This document shows, in pieces, positions 16,128 through 25,549 of a DNA stretch of 64,000 bases. The DNA is from JARFQH01 sp963825595 (GTDB lineage: Bacteria; Desulfobacterota; Desulfobacteria; Desulfobacterales; SG8-13). A program made the position numbers and the translations under genes. Location of the stretch: positions 124,001-188,000 of the forward strand of contig CAWGUE010000030.1 in NCBI GenBank assembly GCA_963825595.1, written 5' to 3'. Position 1 is the stretch's first letter; each line of letters opens with the position of its first letter. The notes under the pieces were generated by a model. It worked only from the letters and a program-made list of their open reading frames with translations, searched no databases and was not told the DNA's origin.

Positions 16128-18578
16128 TCAGGAAATGATCTTGGCTCTGTAGAGCCGCAGACTATTGGCAACGACAGAAATGCTGCTGAAAGCCATCGCC
16201 AGAGCAGCCATGATGGGATGCAGCTGCCGCAGGAAATGCGGCAGGCTCTCGATGGGGTAGAGGATGCCGGCGGCAATTGGAATGAGGACGACGTTGTACC
16301 CGAACGCCCAGAAAAGATTCTGCTTAATTGTCCGCATCGTGGCCCGGCTGATCCGAATGGCTCGCGGTACACCGACCAGACTGCCGCTTGAGAGAATGAC
16401 ATCGGCCGTTTCGATGGCCACATCCGTACCGGTCCCGATGGCCAATCCGACGTCGGCCTGGGCCAGGGCCGGCGCATCGTTGATTCCGTCGCCGACCATG
16501 CCGACTTTTCGGCCTTCTTTTTGAAGTGCAACGATATGGCTCGATTTTTCTTCGGGTTTGACTTCCGACACGATGTCGTCGATATCGACCAAATTTCCGA
16601 TCGTATGGGCCGTTTCCGGATTGTCGCCTGTCAGCATCACCACCTTCATCTTTTCACGATGCAGGGCGGCGATGGCGGGTTTGGAGTCCGTCTTCAGCGT
16701 ATCCGCTACCGCGATCAGCCCGTAAAGCGTGTTTTCACCGGCAACCACCATGACGGTCTTACCCTGGCTCTGCAACACGCTGATCTGCTCCCTAATCGGT
16801 TCAAGGTTGATACCCTGATCATCAAACCATTTGGGTTTGCCGACACGAACCTTGCTGTCACCGACCGTCGCCTGTACCCCCATACCGCCGGTGGCTTTGA
16901 ATTCGACGGGTTGGTTCAGATGGATCCCCCTTGCATGGGCGGCTTTCACGACGGCCTTGCCCACCGGGTGTTCGGAGCCCTGTTCAATGGAAGCACTTAT
17001 TTGCAGCAGCCGGTCTTCATCACCATCAACCGCATCGAAGGCCACCACATCCGCAACGGCGGGTTTTCCTTCCGTAATGGTCCCGGTTTTATCCAGGACA
17101 ATGGTGTCGAGGTGGGTGGCCGTCTCGAGGGCCGTGCTGTTTTTGAAAAGAATCCCGTTTTCCGCCCCTTTTCCGGTACCGGCCATGATGGCTGTCGGTG
17201 TGGCCAGACCGAGTGCACAGGGGCAGGCGATTACCAGAACCGCAACCAGGCGAATCATGGATGGGACAAAATCTCCCGTCGTAAACCACCAGATGGCAAA
17301 TACGGTAAAAGCGATGATGATAACACCGGGTACAAATACCGCGGCGACCTTGTCCGCCAGCGCCTGAATCGGTGCCTTACTGCCCTGGGCCTCCTGCACC
17401 AAACGGATAATCTGGGCCAGAACCGTATCGCGGCCCACCCGGGTGGCCGTAAACCGCAACAAACCCTCGCCGTTGATTGTCCCGCCCACCACCGCATCGC
17501 CGACGTGTTTGTCGACCGGCAACGGCTCACCGGTCAGCATCGATTCGTCCACCGCCGAATCGCCCGACAGCACGATGCCGTCCACTGGTATCCGTTCTCC
17601 GGGGCGCACAATGACCGTATCGCCCACATTGACACGCGCAATCGGTATGTCGATTTCTTTTCCATCTCGTACGACAGACGCTGTTTTGGGGCGCAATCCG
17701 ATCAATTTACGGATGGCACCGCCGGTGCGACCTTTGGTGCGTGATTCGAGCATTTTCCCCAGCTTGATCAACGTGATGATCACCGCTGAGGTTTCAAAGT
17801 AAACGTGGGTGCCGAAAGCCGGCACCAGAAGCACAGCCAGTGAGTAGAAATAGGCCACAGAGGACCCCATGGCCACCAGGACGTCCATGTTGGCGCTTTT
17901 ATTGGCCAGGCTCTTCAGACCGCCACGATAATAGTCCCAACCGGTGTAGAACTGCACCGGGGTGGCCAGAGCGAAAAACAGCCAGTTTACCCAGGCGGCA
18001 TGGCTCCAGGCGCCAACGAACCCGAAGTCGCGTGCCATGCTCAGTGTAAACAACGGTAGAGCGAAGATGACACCGACGGCGAATTTGCGGGTTTGATCGC
18101 GGATTTCAGCATCGCGCGCCTGTTGTTCGGCATCCTCCGCATCGAGCCCTTCATCCGGTAGAATGGCGCCATAGCCCGCCTTTTCGATGGCCGCGACCAT
18201 GTCTTCCGGGCCGATGAGTCCCGGAATGTATGCCACCGTCGCTCTTTCAGATGCGAAGTTCACCGTTGCCGACAGGACGCCCGTGACCTTTTTGTTCAAA
18301 GTCCGCTCGATGTTCATGGCACAGTTGGCACAGGTCATTCCCGTAACCGGAAATTCGACCTTGGCACTGCCGACGTTGTAACCTGATTTTTCGATCTTCT
18401 CCACCAGGTCGTGAAGCTCTACTTTTTGCGGGTCAAAGCTGATCGACGCCTTTTCGCTGGCGAAATTCACGTTGACGTCCGCGACGCCAATTATTTTTTT
18501 AACGCCGCGCTCGATATTGGCGGCACAGTTGGCGCAGGTCATCCCCGTGATCGGCAATGAAATCTTCTTCTCGGTCAT
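16128..18578 (-). CDS. copA: Copper-exporting P1B-type ATPase with two metal-binding domains
   Basis: 816 residues, inner membrane. Two N-terminal heavy-metal-associated domains, each with GMTCANC (C15/C18 and a second around residue 87). Membrane core with eight helices; the copper-site helix has CPCALGLATPTA, then the phosphorylation motif DKTGTITEG, TGE in the actuator domain (MLTGEPLPVD) and the hinge GDGINDAPALAQADVG. CPC plus the HMA pattern predicts Cu+ export to the periplasm. It follows cysQ and a CopZ-like chaperone gene on the same strand. No CueR or CsoR gene is visible beside it; the downstream ECF sigma pair might have a role in metal stress, which is inference. Confidence 0.95.
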   Translation of the reverse strand: MTEKKISLPITGMTCANCAANIERGVKKIIGVADVNVNFASEKASISFDPQKVELHDLVEKIEKSGYNVGSAKVEFPVTGMTCANCAMNIERTLNKKVTGVLSATVNFASERATVAYIPGLIGPEDMVAAIEKAGYGAILPDEGLDAEDAEQQARDAEIRDQTRKFAVGVIFALPLFTLSMARDFGFVGAWSHAAWVNWLFFALATPVQFYTGWDYYRGGLKSLANKSANMDVLVAMGSSVAYFYSLAVLLVPAFGTHVYFETSAVIITLIKLGKMLESRTKGRTGGAIRKLIGLRPKTASVVRDGKEIDIPIARVNVGDTVIVRPGERIPVDGIVLSGDSAVDESMLTGEPLPVDKHVGDAVVGGTINGEGLLRFTATRVGRDTVLAQIIRLVQEAQGSKAPIQALADKVAAVFVPGVIIIAFTVFAIWWFTTGDFVPSMIRLVAVLVIACPCALGLATPTAIMAGTGKGAENGILFKNSTALETATHLDTIVLDKTGTITEGKPAVADVVAFDAVDGDEDRLLQISASIEQGSEHPVGKAVVKAAHARGIHLNQPVEFKATGGMGVQATVGDSKVRVGKPKWFDDQGINLEPIREQISVLQSQGKTVMVVAGENTLYGLIAVADTLKTDSKPAIAALHREKMKVVMLTGDNPETAHTIGNLVDIDDIVSEVKPEEKSSHIVALQKEGRKVGMVGDGINDAPALAQADVGLAIGTGTDVAIETADVILSSGSLVGVPRAIRISRATMRTIKQNLFWAFGYNVVLIPIAAGILYPIESLPHFLRQLHPIMAALAMAFSSISVVANSLRLYRAKIIS

Positions 18579-18690
18579 ATCGATAGTTCTTTGTTTTGCC
18601 TTGGTTTTAACAATTTGGAAATGACGTCAACATCATCACAAAACGTGCGGGAATCATTGAGAGGTTTGCCTCACAGGCAGTAAAGGTGCG

Positions 18691-19539
18691 TCAGCGCCTG
18701 ACGATGAACCATGGATTCAAAATGTCGGACCGGTTGTACCGCAAAGGCTCTCCGGTTTTGAAATCGAGCAGCTTGGCGCCGGCCATTTCCGCGACCGCCT
18801 GTCCGGCGGCCGTATCCCACTCACAAGTGGGTCCGAGACGAGGGTACATGTCCGCTTTGCCCTCGGCCACCAGGCATATCTTGAGCGAGCTGCCGGCCGA
18901 GATGAATTCAACCTCGCCATGCTCTCGTCTTTTTCCCTCGACAAACTTCTTGAGTTCCGGACTGGCATGGGAGCGGCTTCCCACGATAACGAATGGAAGT
19001 CGCTCGGGCCGCTCGACGGGCAGTTGAACGGAGCTTTCGATCAGTCTGTTGAAATCCGCACTCGCGTTCGACCCGTCGGAATCCTGATCCAGCCAGTCGA
19101 GTTGGGTCGGGTTTTCGTTTTTAAACGCACCGATCGTCTTGGCTGCAAAATAGAGCGCTTTCTTGACCGGGGCATACACTACCCCGAGGGCGGGCATCCC
19201 ATATTCAACCAAGGCGATGTTGACGGTGAATTCATCGTTGTGCTTGATAAACTCCTTGGTTCCGTCCAATGGATCGATGATCCAGAGCCGTTCCCAGTTT
19301 TTCCGGTTTTCATAGGGGATTTCGCGCCCCTCTTCGCTGAGAATCGGTATGTCCATGCCCGAGAGCAAGCGCATCAGCAATTCGTGGGATTTCCTGTCGG
19401 CGCGTGTCAGCGGTGAGTTGTCGGCCTTGTGCTCAACCGCGAATTCCGAATCGTAGACCTCCAGAATCGCCTGCCCCGCCTTGAGCGATGCAGCAATCGC
19501 CTTAACCAGAAAAGCTCTGTATCCATTTGTATCAGCCAA
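18691..19539 (-). CDS. cysQ: 3'(2'),5'-bisphosphate nucleotidase CysQ
   Basis: Inositol-monophosphatase-fold phosphatase of 282 residues that hydrolyses 3'-phosphoadenosine-5'-phosphate to AMP, removing an inhibitor made during PAPS use. Metal-site motifs: EEG (ILSEEGREIPY), DPLDGTKEFI (about residues 95-104) and WDTAAGQAVAEMAGA near the C-terminus, where the first Asp closes the site. It is oriented with copA downstream (112-base gap) and a copper chaperone gene upstream (168-base gap). The link between CysQ and copper genes is probably only positional. Confidence 0.92.
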   Translation of the reverse strand: MADTNGYRAFLVKAIAASLKAGQAILEVYDSEFAVEHKADNSPLTRADRKSHELLMRLLSGMDIPILSEEGREIPYENRKNWERLWIIDPLDGTKEFIKHNDEFTVNIALVEYGMPALGVVYAPVKKALYFAAKTIGAFKNENPTQLDWLDQDSDGSNASADFNRLIESSVQLPVERPERLPFVIVGSRSHASPELKKFVEGKRREHGEVEFISAGSSLKICLVAEGKADMYPRLGPTCEWDTAAGQAVAEMAGAKLLDFKTGEPLRYNRSDILNPWFIVRR

Positions 19540-19707
19540 CCGTCGCTCCCTTCACCAGTAACGTTTGCCCAACCCTGCAGCGGGTTCGTTTCACAAAGTA
19601 TGACACTGCCGAATCCGATCGACCGCTTTCCCGTGTCAGTGACCATCGGTTGTGTCCCCAGCCTTTATCCTTCACCTGCGGGCGTCCCCGAATCACGATC
19701 ACCCAGG

Positions 19708-19911
19708 CTATGCCGCCGGATAATTAATCTCTTTGAGGGTGTTCTTGATTTTTTCTTCTGTTACAGGCGCATCCCAGTCGACGGTAATCGTCTTCTTGTC
19801 TGGGTCGCCTTCAACGGTCTTGACCCCCGCCAATTCGCCCAACTCGTTTTTAATGCTCATCACGCAGTGACCGCACGATATGTTCGGAATGGAAAAGGTT
19901 TGTTTGGACAT
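19708..19911 (-). CDS. Heavy-metal-associated (CopZ-like) chaperone
   Basis: 67-residue single HMA domain with metal site NISCGHCVMSI (C13 and C16). The His between the cysteines (CGHC) is also seen in CopZ and mercury proteins. A GGGAGA ribosome site precedes the ATG. With copA 1.1 kb downstream on the same strand, it most likely carries cytoplasmic Cu+ to the ATPase. Confidence 0.88.
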   Translation of the reverse strand: MSKQTFSIPNISCGHCVMSIKNELGELAGVKTVEGDPDKKTITVDWDAPVTEEKIKNTLKEINYPAA

Positions 19912-20374
19912 TTTTCACATCTCCCGATATTTTTTTCTTGCATAAGGATGAATTATTCTCTAATCGACATAATTAGTACCGGATCAGGCAAAGTCAAATG
20001 GGCCGCTTGCGCTCTGAAACAAACGAAAGCAGCATCTGTCCAGGGAAACAGCGACTCGCCACGTGTGTGTCCGGACCATGATGCTTTAAATTATCAGTTG
20101 ACATAAGATCCAGAAAAATAGTACCCAAAGTGACACAATGTAGTAGAAGTCATAGGGTGCGGATACCGACCGAAACTCTCTTAGCCATCCTGTTATTTTT
20201 TTCAGTTCTGCCTTCTATCTGATCCGATCATCCGCCGCCGTCTTTTTTCGAATATCTTTTGTAATTCTCGGTTGCACATTTCAGAAGCAATGGCCGTACT
20301 TTCATTAACCTAAATACTATTCATTAAATATAGATGGGCTAACAAATAAACGCCAACCCAAAAAGGCCTCTGAC
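19912..20374. other. Divergent intergenic region, no gene seen
   Basis: 463 bases separating the minus-strand copper unit from the plus-strand electron-transfer locus. It should hold promoters for both. AT-rich stretches (about 20190-20215 and 20305-20335) are candidate -10 regions, but I could not identify a convincing promoter pair, sigma-54 site or riboswitch. No frame here looks coding. Confidence 0.5.
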
Positions 20375-21307
20375 GTGACCAACAGACTTTCGAAAGCGCC
20401 GGTAATGATCCTCGCAACCGTTATATCTCTGCTCGTCGGTTGCGGCGGCGATGCCGAAGTCAAGGTCGTGGATTTTTCGAAAACGGTAGAGATTGAGCAA
20501 CCGGCAAGACCTGCGGCAACGACAGAACATTTCCGCGTTGCCGTCGGGGCGATGATTTCCCCGCGCGAAACCATACACCTGTATCACGATTTGCTCGACT
20601 ACATTTCTAACAGACTGGGCCGTGAGATCGAACTCGTCCAGCGAAAAACGTATGGACAAATCAACACGTTGTTTACCACCGAAGAAATCGATTTGGCCTT
20701 CATCTGTTCCGGACCTTACGCCACGGGCAAAGACCGCTACGGTTTCCATGCCTTGGCCGTACCACAGATTCACGGCAATCACCTGTACCATTCCTACTTG
20801 ATCGTCCACAAAGATAGTCCTTACAAGGTATTTTCGGAGTTGAAAGGAAAGATCTTCGCCTTTACCGATCCGGATTCCAACACCGGACACCTCGTGCCTG
20901 CATATTGGCTAAGCCTGCAGGGAGAAACCCCTGAAAATTATTTCGACAGAACAATATACACGTATAGTCACGACAATTCCATAATGGCCGTGGCCATGGG
21001 TCTGGTGGACGGAGCAGCGGTGCACGGACAAATCTGGGAATTTTACAACGAGCGAAACCCGGTCTATACGTCAAAAACTCGCATTATTAAAAAATCGACC
21101 GGTTTCGGCAATCCGCTGCTGGTGGCCGCACGGAATCTGCCAAGCCAGACGAAGAAAGACATCAGCGAACTCTTATTCACCATGCACCAGGACAGAAGAG
21201 GGAAAACAATTCTGGATGAATTGATGATCGAGCGGTTCGTTACACCGGATGATCGGTGGTATCAGCCTATCGTGGCCATGAAGCAACAGTGCGATCAAAT
21301 CCAATAG
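20375..21307 (+). CDS. PhnD-like periplasmic anion-binding lipoprotein
   Basis: 310 residues. GTG start with AAAAAGG upstream; signal ends LLVGC (lipobox), so it is tethered in the periplasm. The PhnD-family pattern (phosphate/phosphite/phosphonate binding, two-lobe type II) is seen: FRVAVGAMISPRE start, IDLAFICSGPYATGK, FAFTDPDSNTGHLVPAYWL, VDGAAVHGQIWEF. No ABC permease or ATPase genes are nearby, so it is unlikely to serve transport. The next gene, seven bases on, is a membrane sensor/sigma-54 activator. This matches known cases in which a PhnD relative (AioX, ArrX) presents an oxyanion such as arsenite or arsenate to a sensor. Ligand unknown. Confidence 0.85.
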   Translation: MTNRLSKAPVMILATVISLLVGCGGDAEVKVVDFSKTVEIEQPARPAATTEHFRVAVGAMISPRETIHLYHDLLDYISNRLGREIELVQRKTYGQINTLFTTEEIDLAFICSGPYATGKDRYGFHALAVPQIHGNHLYHSYLIVHKDSPYKVFSELKGKIFAFTDPDSNTGHLVPAYWLSLQGETPENYFDRTIYTYSHDNSIMAVAMGLVDGAAVHGQIWEFYNERNPVYTSKTRIIKKSTGFGNPLLVAARNLPSQTKKDISELLFTMHQDRRGKTILDELMIERFVTPDDRWYQPIVAMKQQCDQIQ

Positions 21308-21314
21308 GCCTACC

Positions 21315-23513
21315 ATGAAGCTGCGAAGCCTCAAAAGCAAACTGTTATTGGCGGTATTCACGCTTGTTCTCGGCAGTGGCCTTTTGATTTCTCTGCTTGT
21401 CACCCACCGTTACAGCGCCAACCTTTTAAAAGACATGGTCACCCAGGGCCAATATCTTTCCAAGACCCTCGCTCTCGAGGCCGCCGACAAGATTCTCACA
21501 AACGATGTCGTGGCCTTGCAGAAGCTCCTGCACGACCAGTCGGACAACAACCCCAACCTTGCGTATCTCTTTGTGATGCGAGAAGGCCGGATCCTGGCCC
21601 ACACATTTCCGGCTGGGTTTCCCAAGGATTTGATCGGCGCCAATCCCCTCCATACCGGTGAATCCGGAAATTTCTTGCGGGTCGCATCCGACATCGGCGA
21701 ACAATACCTTGATATTGCGTGGCCGGTTTTGGCCGGTCAAGGCGGCACCCTGCGCGTCGGCCTTTCCGAAAAACCGTATCGTATGGGGATCAATCGGTTA
21801 TGGCTTCAAATAACCACTATAACCATCGGCATCCTCATCGTGGCTCTGACCGTCAGCTACCTGTTCATTAGGCGGTTTACCAGACCGCTGACGGCACTGG
21901 CCGAAGCCGCCGAAAGAATCGATTCCGGCAATCTGGACATTGAAATTCAATCGAACGGACAAGACGAGATCGGCCGTTTGACCATATCCTTTAACAACAT
22001 GATCGACCGCCTGCGCAACTATACCCAAACACTCGAAAAAAGAGCCGTGGAGCTCGACCGGGCCCAAGGGCAGACGCGAAGATCGTTCGAAATAATCCAA
22101 AAGATAGGCACCCAGTCCACACTGCGAGATGTCTGTTCTTATTTGATAGAAAGACTTAAAAAGATCGTCACCTGCTCTGATCTGGTATTATTGATCACAA
22201 GCCGGAACCAGGAGTCTGTGTTCGTTTTTGCCGCTGATCGATTAACGGTGCTGCCGAGGGCGTCTTTTGACCACGCATTGAGGTTACGGGCCAGAGGGGA
22301 AGAAATCCCTTTTATCGAAAAAAATGATCTCAGAGCATCCATCATCTCTGAAGCCTTCCCAGCTGCCAACCGGTTGGCAGCTTTCCCCGTAAATTACGAA
22401 AATCAAATACTCGGAACCATGCTGGTCGGCTGTCCAAATATGTGCCGGTGCAATGCCAAAGACATGGAGGTCATGGACTTAATTTTACAGGAGTCCGGCG
22501 GCGCAATAAACCGCGCCGCCAGACATGAAGAGGACCTGGGGCGTATCAAAAGCCAATTGGAAACTCGATCGGAATTCAATGGTCTCGTCGGCAAGGATAC
22601 GCAAATGCAAACCATTTATAAACTCATTCAAGATATCGCCCCAACAGATGCCACAGTCATGATTCAAGGTGAGAGTGGTACCGGAAAAGAGTTGGTGGCC
22701 AGGGCCATTCATAAACAGAGCCTTCGCAAAGACGCCCCGTTTATTGTTATTAATTGTTCGGCCTACCCAACGACGCTGTTGGAAAGCGAGATTTTCGGTC
22801 ATGAGAAGGGCGCTTTCACGGGAGCCCAGAGACAGAAGAGCGGACGATTCGAACAGGCGGATGGTGGAACCGTATTTTTAGATGAGATCGGTGAAATTCA
22901 GCTATCGGCCCAGATCAAACTGTTGCGTGTCATTCAAACGCAGAAGTTCGAGCGTTTGGGAGGTGAGAAAACCCTCGGCGTGAATGTACGCATCATCGCC
23001 GCCACTAACAAAGATCTATTAGAAGAAGTAAAGAGAGGCAATTTCCGAGAGGATCTTTTTTACCGTCTCAATGTCATACCGATTCACATGCCACCTTTGC
23101 GAAACCGCCGCAATGACATTCCCTCGCTGGCGCGTCATTTTAAGGGCAAGTTCGCGGCCGAACAGGGCAAAGAGGTTCATGAATTCAGTTCCGAGGCCAT
23201 GCGGATGCTTTTGGATTACGCCTGGCCCGGAAATGTTCGCGAACTGGAAAACAGCATCGAACACGCCCTGGTGCTAGCAAGAGGCGAGCGCATTGAAGCC
23301 ACCGATTTGCCAGCGGTACTCAGGATGGCAAGCCCGTCATCAAAGACAAAAGCCCGCCGAACGATTTTGGATAATGAGATAAAGCTCTTGCAGGAGACTC
23401 TGGAAGAATGCGGCTGGAACAAGAAAAAAGCCGCTTTGCGGTTGGGTATCAGCCGCAACACACTTTACCGCAAAATCCGAAAATATCAAATCAATCGCCC
23501 CACGTTTCACTAA
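21315..23513 (+). CDS. Membrane-anchored sigma-54-dependent transcriptional activator
   Basis: 732 residues combining sensor and activator in one chain: helix 1 (about 9-28), a periplasmic domain (about 30-160), helix 2 (about 163-185), HAMP and coiled coil (about 186-255), GAF-like domain (about 260-395), AAA+ domain (about 415-645) with Walker A GESGTGKE near 452 and the sigma-54 loop GAFTGA near 499, then a Fis-type helix-turn-helix (NKKKAALRLGISRNTLYRKI). There is no histidine kinase or receiver, so signal passes directly across the membrane. Gene overlap-like spacing with the PhnD-like protein makes that the probable periplasmic partner. Its likely target is the promoter at 25466-25481. 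Confidence 0.92.
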   Translation: MKLRSLKSKLLLAVFTLVLGSGLLISLLVTHRYSANLLKDMVTQGQYLSKTLALEAADKILTNDVVALQKLLHDQSDNNPNLAYLFVMREGRILAHTFPAGFPKDLIGANPLHTGESGNFLRVASDIGEQYLDIAWPVLAGQGGTLRVGLSEKPYRMGINRLWLQITTITIGILIVALTVSYLFIRRFTRPLTALAEAAERIDSGNLDIEIQSNGQDEIGRLTISFNNMIDRLRNYTQTLEKRAVELDRAQGQTRRSFEIIQKIGTQSTLRDVCSYLIERLKKIVTCSDLVLLITSRNQESVFVFAADRLTVLPRASFDHALRLRARGEEIPFIEKNDLRASIISEAFPAANRLAAFPVNYENQILGTMLVGCPNMCRCNAKDMEVMDLILQESGGAINRAARHEEDLGRIKSQLETRSEFNGLVGKDTQMQTIYKLIQDIAPTDATVMIQGESGTGKELVARAIHKQSLRKDAPFIVINCSAYPTTLLESEIFGHEKGAFTGAQRQKSGRFEQADGGTVFLDEIGEIQLSAQIKLLRVIQTQKFERLGGEKTLGVNVRIIAATNKDLLEEVKRGNFREDLFYRLNVIPIHMPPLRNRRNDIPSLARHFKGKFAAEQGKEVHEFSSEAMRMLLDYAWPGNVRELENSIEHALVLARGERIEATDLPAVLRMASPSSKTKARRTILDNEIKLLQETLEECGWNKKKAALRLGISRNTLYRKIRKYQINRPTFH

Positions 23514-23609
23514 GAATAGCGTTTAAAAGGAATAATATTTGCAAGACTTCAAGTGGTGGTTACCCGTCATCTTTCGTCGTCCCAATCACCTCTTTTTAAT
23601 GGATAGCGC

Positions 23610-25112
23610 ATGATCAGGATCAGTCGACGCCATCTTCGGAGAGGAATCCGGTTGCTGACAGAAGTCGTTCTGCTGCTGACATTGGGTGCGATGGCCCTAC
23701 CTTCCTACGCCCAGGATGATGCCCGGCAGCGCATCTTCAGGGAGAGGCAAATAAGCTCCGGTTATTTTAAAGAGGTCGATGTCACTTCCTTCTTCTATAT
23801 GCCTCTGGTGGGAGGGCCAAAACCTGGCAGGAGATACCTCAATCTGCCTCCGCGAGCAGGAACATACCGAAGATGGCGGACATTTCTGGCCGATTCGCAC
23901 TATGGAATAAAAATCCTTAAACTGCAAAAGTGTGAGGATTGCCACCCTGAGCAGAACCGCAACCATCATACCGTCAGAGCCAGGATCACTTGCTTTCAAT
24001 GTCATGGACGCGAACCGATTGCCGGTATCAATCATTATTTTTCTTCTATGAACCCTACCCGGCGCCATTCTTACGTATGCGCCAAATGTCACGAAGGTGC
24101 CAACAATTCTTATGCGACCTACGTGGTTCACTCTCCGAACCCCATGGCTCCTGCTGCCCTTGAAACCTTTCCGATGCTTTTTTGGTCATTTTGGCTCATT
24201 TTCGCGGTCGCAGCAGGGACCTTTGCCGTTTTTCTGCCCCACACCTTTCTTTGGGGGCTAAGAGAACTGATAGGCGGCCACAAGGAGAAAGACGAACGCA
24301 GGATCATACGTTTCAGCCTGGGCCAGAGATTGTTTCATTTTCTGCTGATGCTCTCCTTTCTGACGCAGGCGGCGACCGGATTTTCAAGGATGTTTATCGA
24401 GACCCAATGGGGAGGAGCTTTGGCCGCGTTTTTCGGCGGCTACCTTTCGGCCATGATTATCCACAAGCGGGTCGGTATCTTTATGTTGGTGCTCTTCGGT
24501 GCTCATCTGCCTTATATACTTTGGAAAATCCGATGGCGCCGGTTTGCCGCTTACCTGAAGGGGCCCGATTCGCTGCTTCCGCGATGGACCGATGTCCGTC
24601 AGGCATTTCAGCATGTCGGTTGGTTTTTGGGCCGCTCCGAAGCACCGGCGTTTGATCGGTGGGGTTATTGGGAAAAATTCGACTATTGGGCGGTCTTCTG
24701 GGGGATGGCGATCCTGGGAGGAACGGGAATTATTCTGGCATACTCTATAGGGACGACACGTTTCATCCCGGGCTGGGCCTTAAACGTCGCTTTTTGGATC
24801 CATCGCATTGAAGCCTTATTGGCCATTGCGCACGTCTTCATTATCCATTTTTTCATCGCTCATTTGCGGCGCCACAGCTTCCCCATGGATCGTGCCATGT
24901 TCGAAGGATCGGTCAGCCTGGATGCCGCCCGAGAGGAAAAGCCCGCCTGGATCGAACGCCTCGAGCAAACCGGCAAGCTGGAAGCGTCTCTGGTTCCCTC
25001 CGTAAATCGATCTATGCGCTTGCTATACTACCTAATCGGCTTTTCCGCCGTGGCGGTAGGGCTTTTCCTGCTCATCGGCGGTCTTGTCAATAGCCCCCAA
25101 ATCACCTGGTAA
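23610..25112 (+). CDS. Triheme cytochrome c fused to a membrane cytochrome b (CbcL/FdnI-like)
   Basis: 500 residues. Signal peptide to about 35 (ends SYAQ), then a periplasmic domain with three haem-c sites: CEDCH (108-112), CFQCH (128-132) and CAKCH (157-161). One helix (about 188-210) leads to a four-helix b-type domain (about 235-480) resembling formate-dehydrogenase gamma/Ni-Fe hydrogenase cytochrome b; candidate haem-b ligands are H243, H285, H299 and histidines in IIHFFIAHLRR. The arrangement suits quinol oxidation with electron transfer to the periplasm, as proposed for Geobacter CbcL. A paralogue lies at 27364-29026. Confidence 0.88.
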   Translation: MIRISRRHLRRGIRLLTEVVLLLTLGAMALPSYAQDDARQRIFRERQISSGYFKEVDVTSFFYMPLVGGPKPGRRYLNLPPRAGTYRRWRTFLADSHYGIKILKLQKCEDCHPEQNRNHHTVRARITCFQCHGREPIAGINHYFSSMNPTRRHSYVCAKCHEGANNSYATYVVHSPNPMAPAALETFPMLFWSFWLIFAVAAGTFAVFLPHTFLWGLRELIGGHKEKDERRIIRFSLGQRLFHFLLMLSFLTQAATGFSRMFIETQWGGALAAFFGGYLSAMIIHKRVGIFMLVLFGAHLPYILWKIRWRRFAAYLKGPDSLLPRWTDVRQAFQHVGWFLGRSEAPAFDRWGYWEKFDYWAVFWGMAILGGTGIILAYSIGTTRFIPGWALNVAFWIHRIEALLAIAHVFIIHFFIAHLRRHSFPMDRAMFEGSVSLDAAREEKPAWIERLEQTGKLEASLVPSVNRSMRLLYYLIGFSAVAVGLFLLIGGLVNSPQITW

Positions 25113-25251
25113 GCTCCTCCCTGCGACCGCGATTTTCCCTTATTCCGCATGTAGTGATCTCGATGACGCTTCAGCTGTTTGTTCACCGGGGTGATTTCCG
25201 GAAACATGTGTCCCGTTCTGTCACACCAGTAACATATCGTATTTTTTACCT

Positions 25252-25284
25252 ATTGTGAACTATCGCAAAAATGCTGCTCACAAT
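25252..25284. promoter_or_regulatory. Inverted repeat, candidate enhancer for the sigma-54 promoter
   Basis: ATTGTGA (25252) and TCACAAT (25278) are a perfect 7-base inverted pair with 19 bases between, about 190 bases before the sigma-54 promoter. This is the usual distance for NtrC-type activator sites. A second TGTG-N11-CACA pair lies at about 25207-25225. Assignment to the activator at 21315 is inference. Confidence 0.4.
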
Positions 25285-25465
25285 CGTGACATTTCAGCTA
25301 AGGGCCATGCCAGATATGTGCTGCCGCAACGACATCCCGGCTTAGGAATCCGGGGTGTGATTGAACGGATAACATAACATTTATGATTATATATTCGGTG
25401 AGTTAAGAATTTATCGTTAAAATATGGTCAAACACTTTGTGGCAAGTCATGAGTCTTAACTGAAA

Positions 25466-25481
25466 TGGCACGGCAATTGCT
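25466..25481 (+). promoter_or_regulatory. Sigma-54 promoter (-24/-12)
   Basis: TGGCACGGCAATTGCT matches the sigma-54 consensus TGGCAC-N5-TTGCW at every fixed position with the exact spacing. It lies 69 bases upstream of the pseudo-receiver gene at 25550, in a 437-base gap after the first cytochrome gene. With a sigma-54 activator gene 2 kb upstream, this is the strongest regulatory link in the window. Confidence 0.85.
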
Positions 25482-25549
25482 CAAACTCTACCAAGAGTCT
25501 TCAACTCAAGCAATAATTCCCAATAATTTCGTTTTGAGGCATCGTGGTC

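Noticed and set aside
16521..17744. 407-codon plus-strand open frame
   Set aside because: Lies antisense to copA; composition (His-, Arg-, Gln-rich) is that of a mirrored GC-rich gene and no ribosome site or motif is present.
20375..21307. PhnD-like protein as part of a phosphonate ABC importer
   Set aside because: No phnC or phnE type genes are adjacent; the direct neighbour is a sensor-activator, so sensing is preferred.
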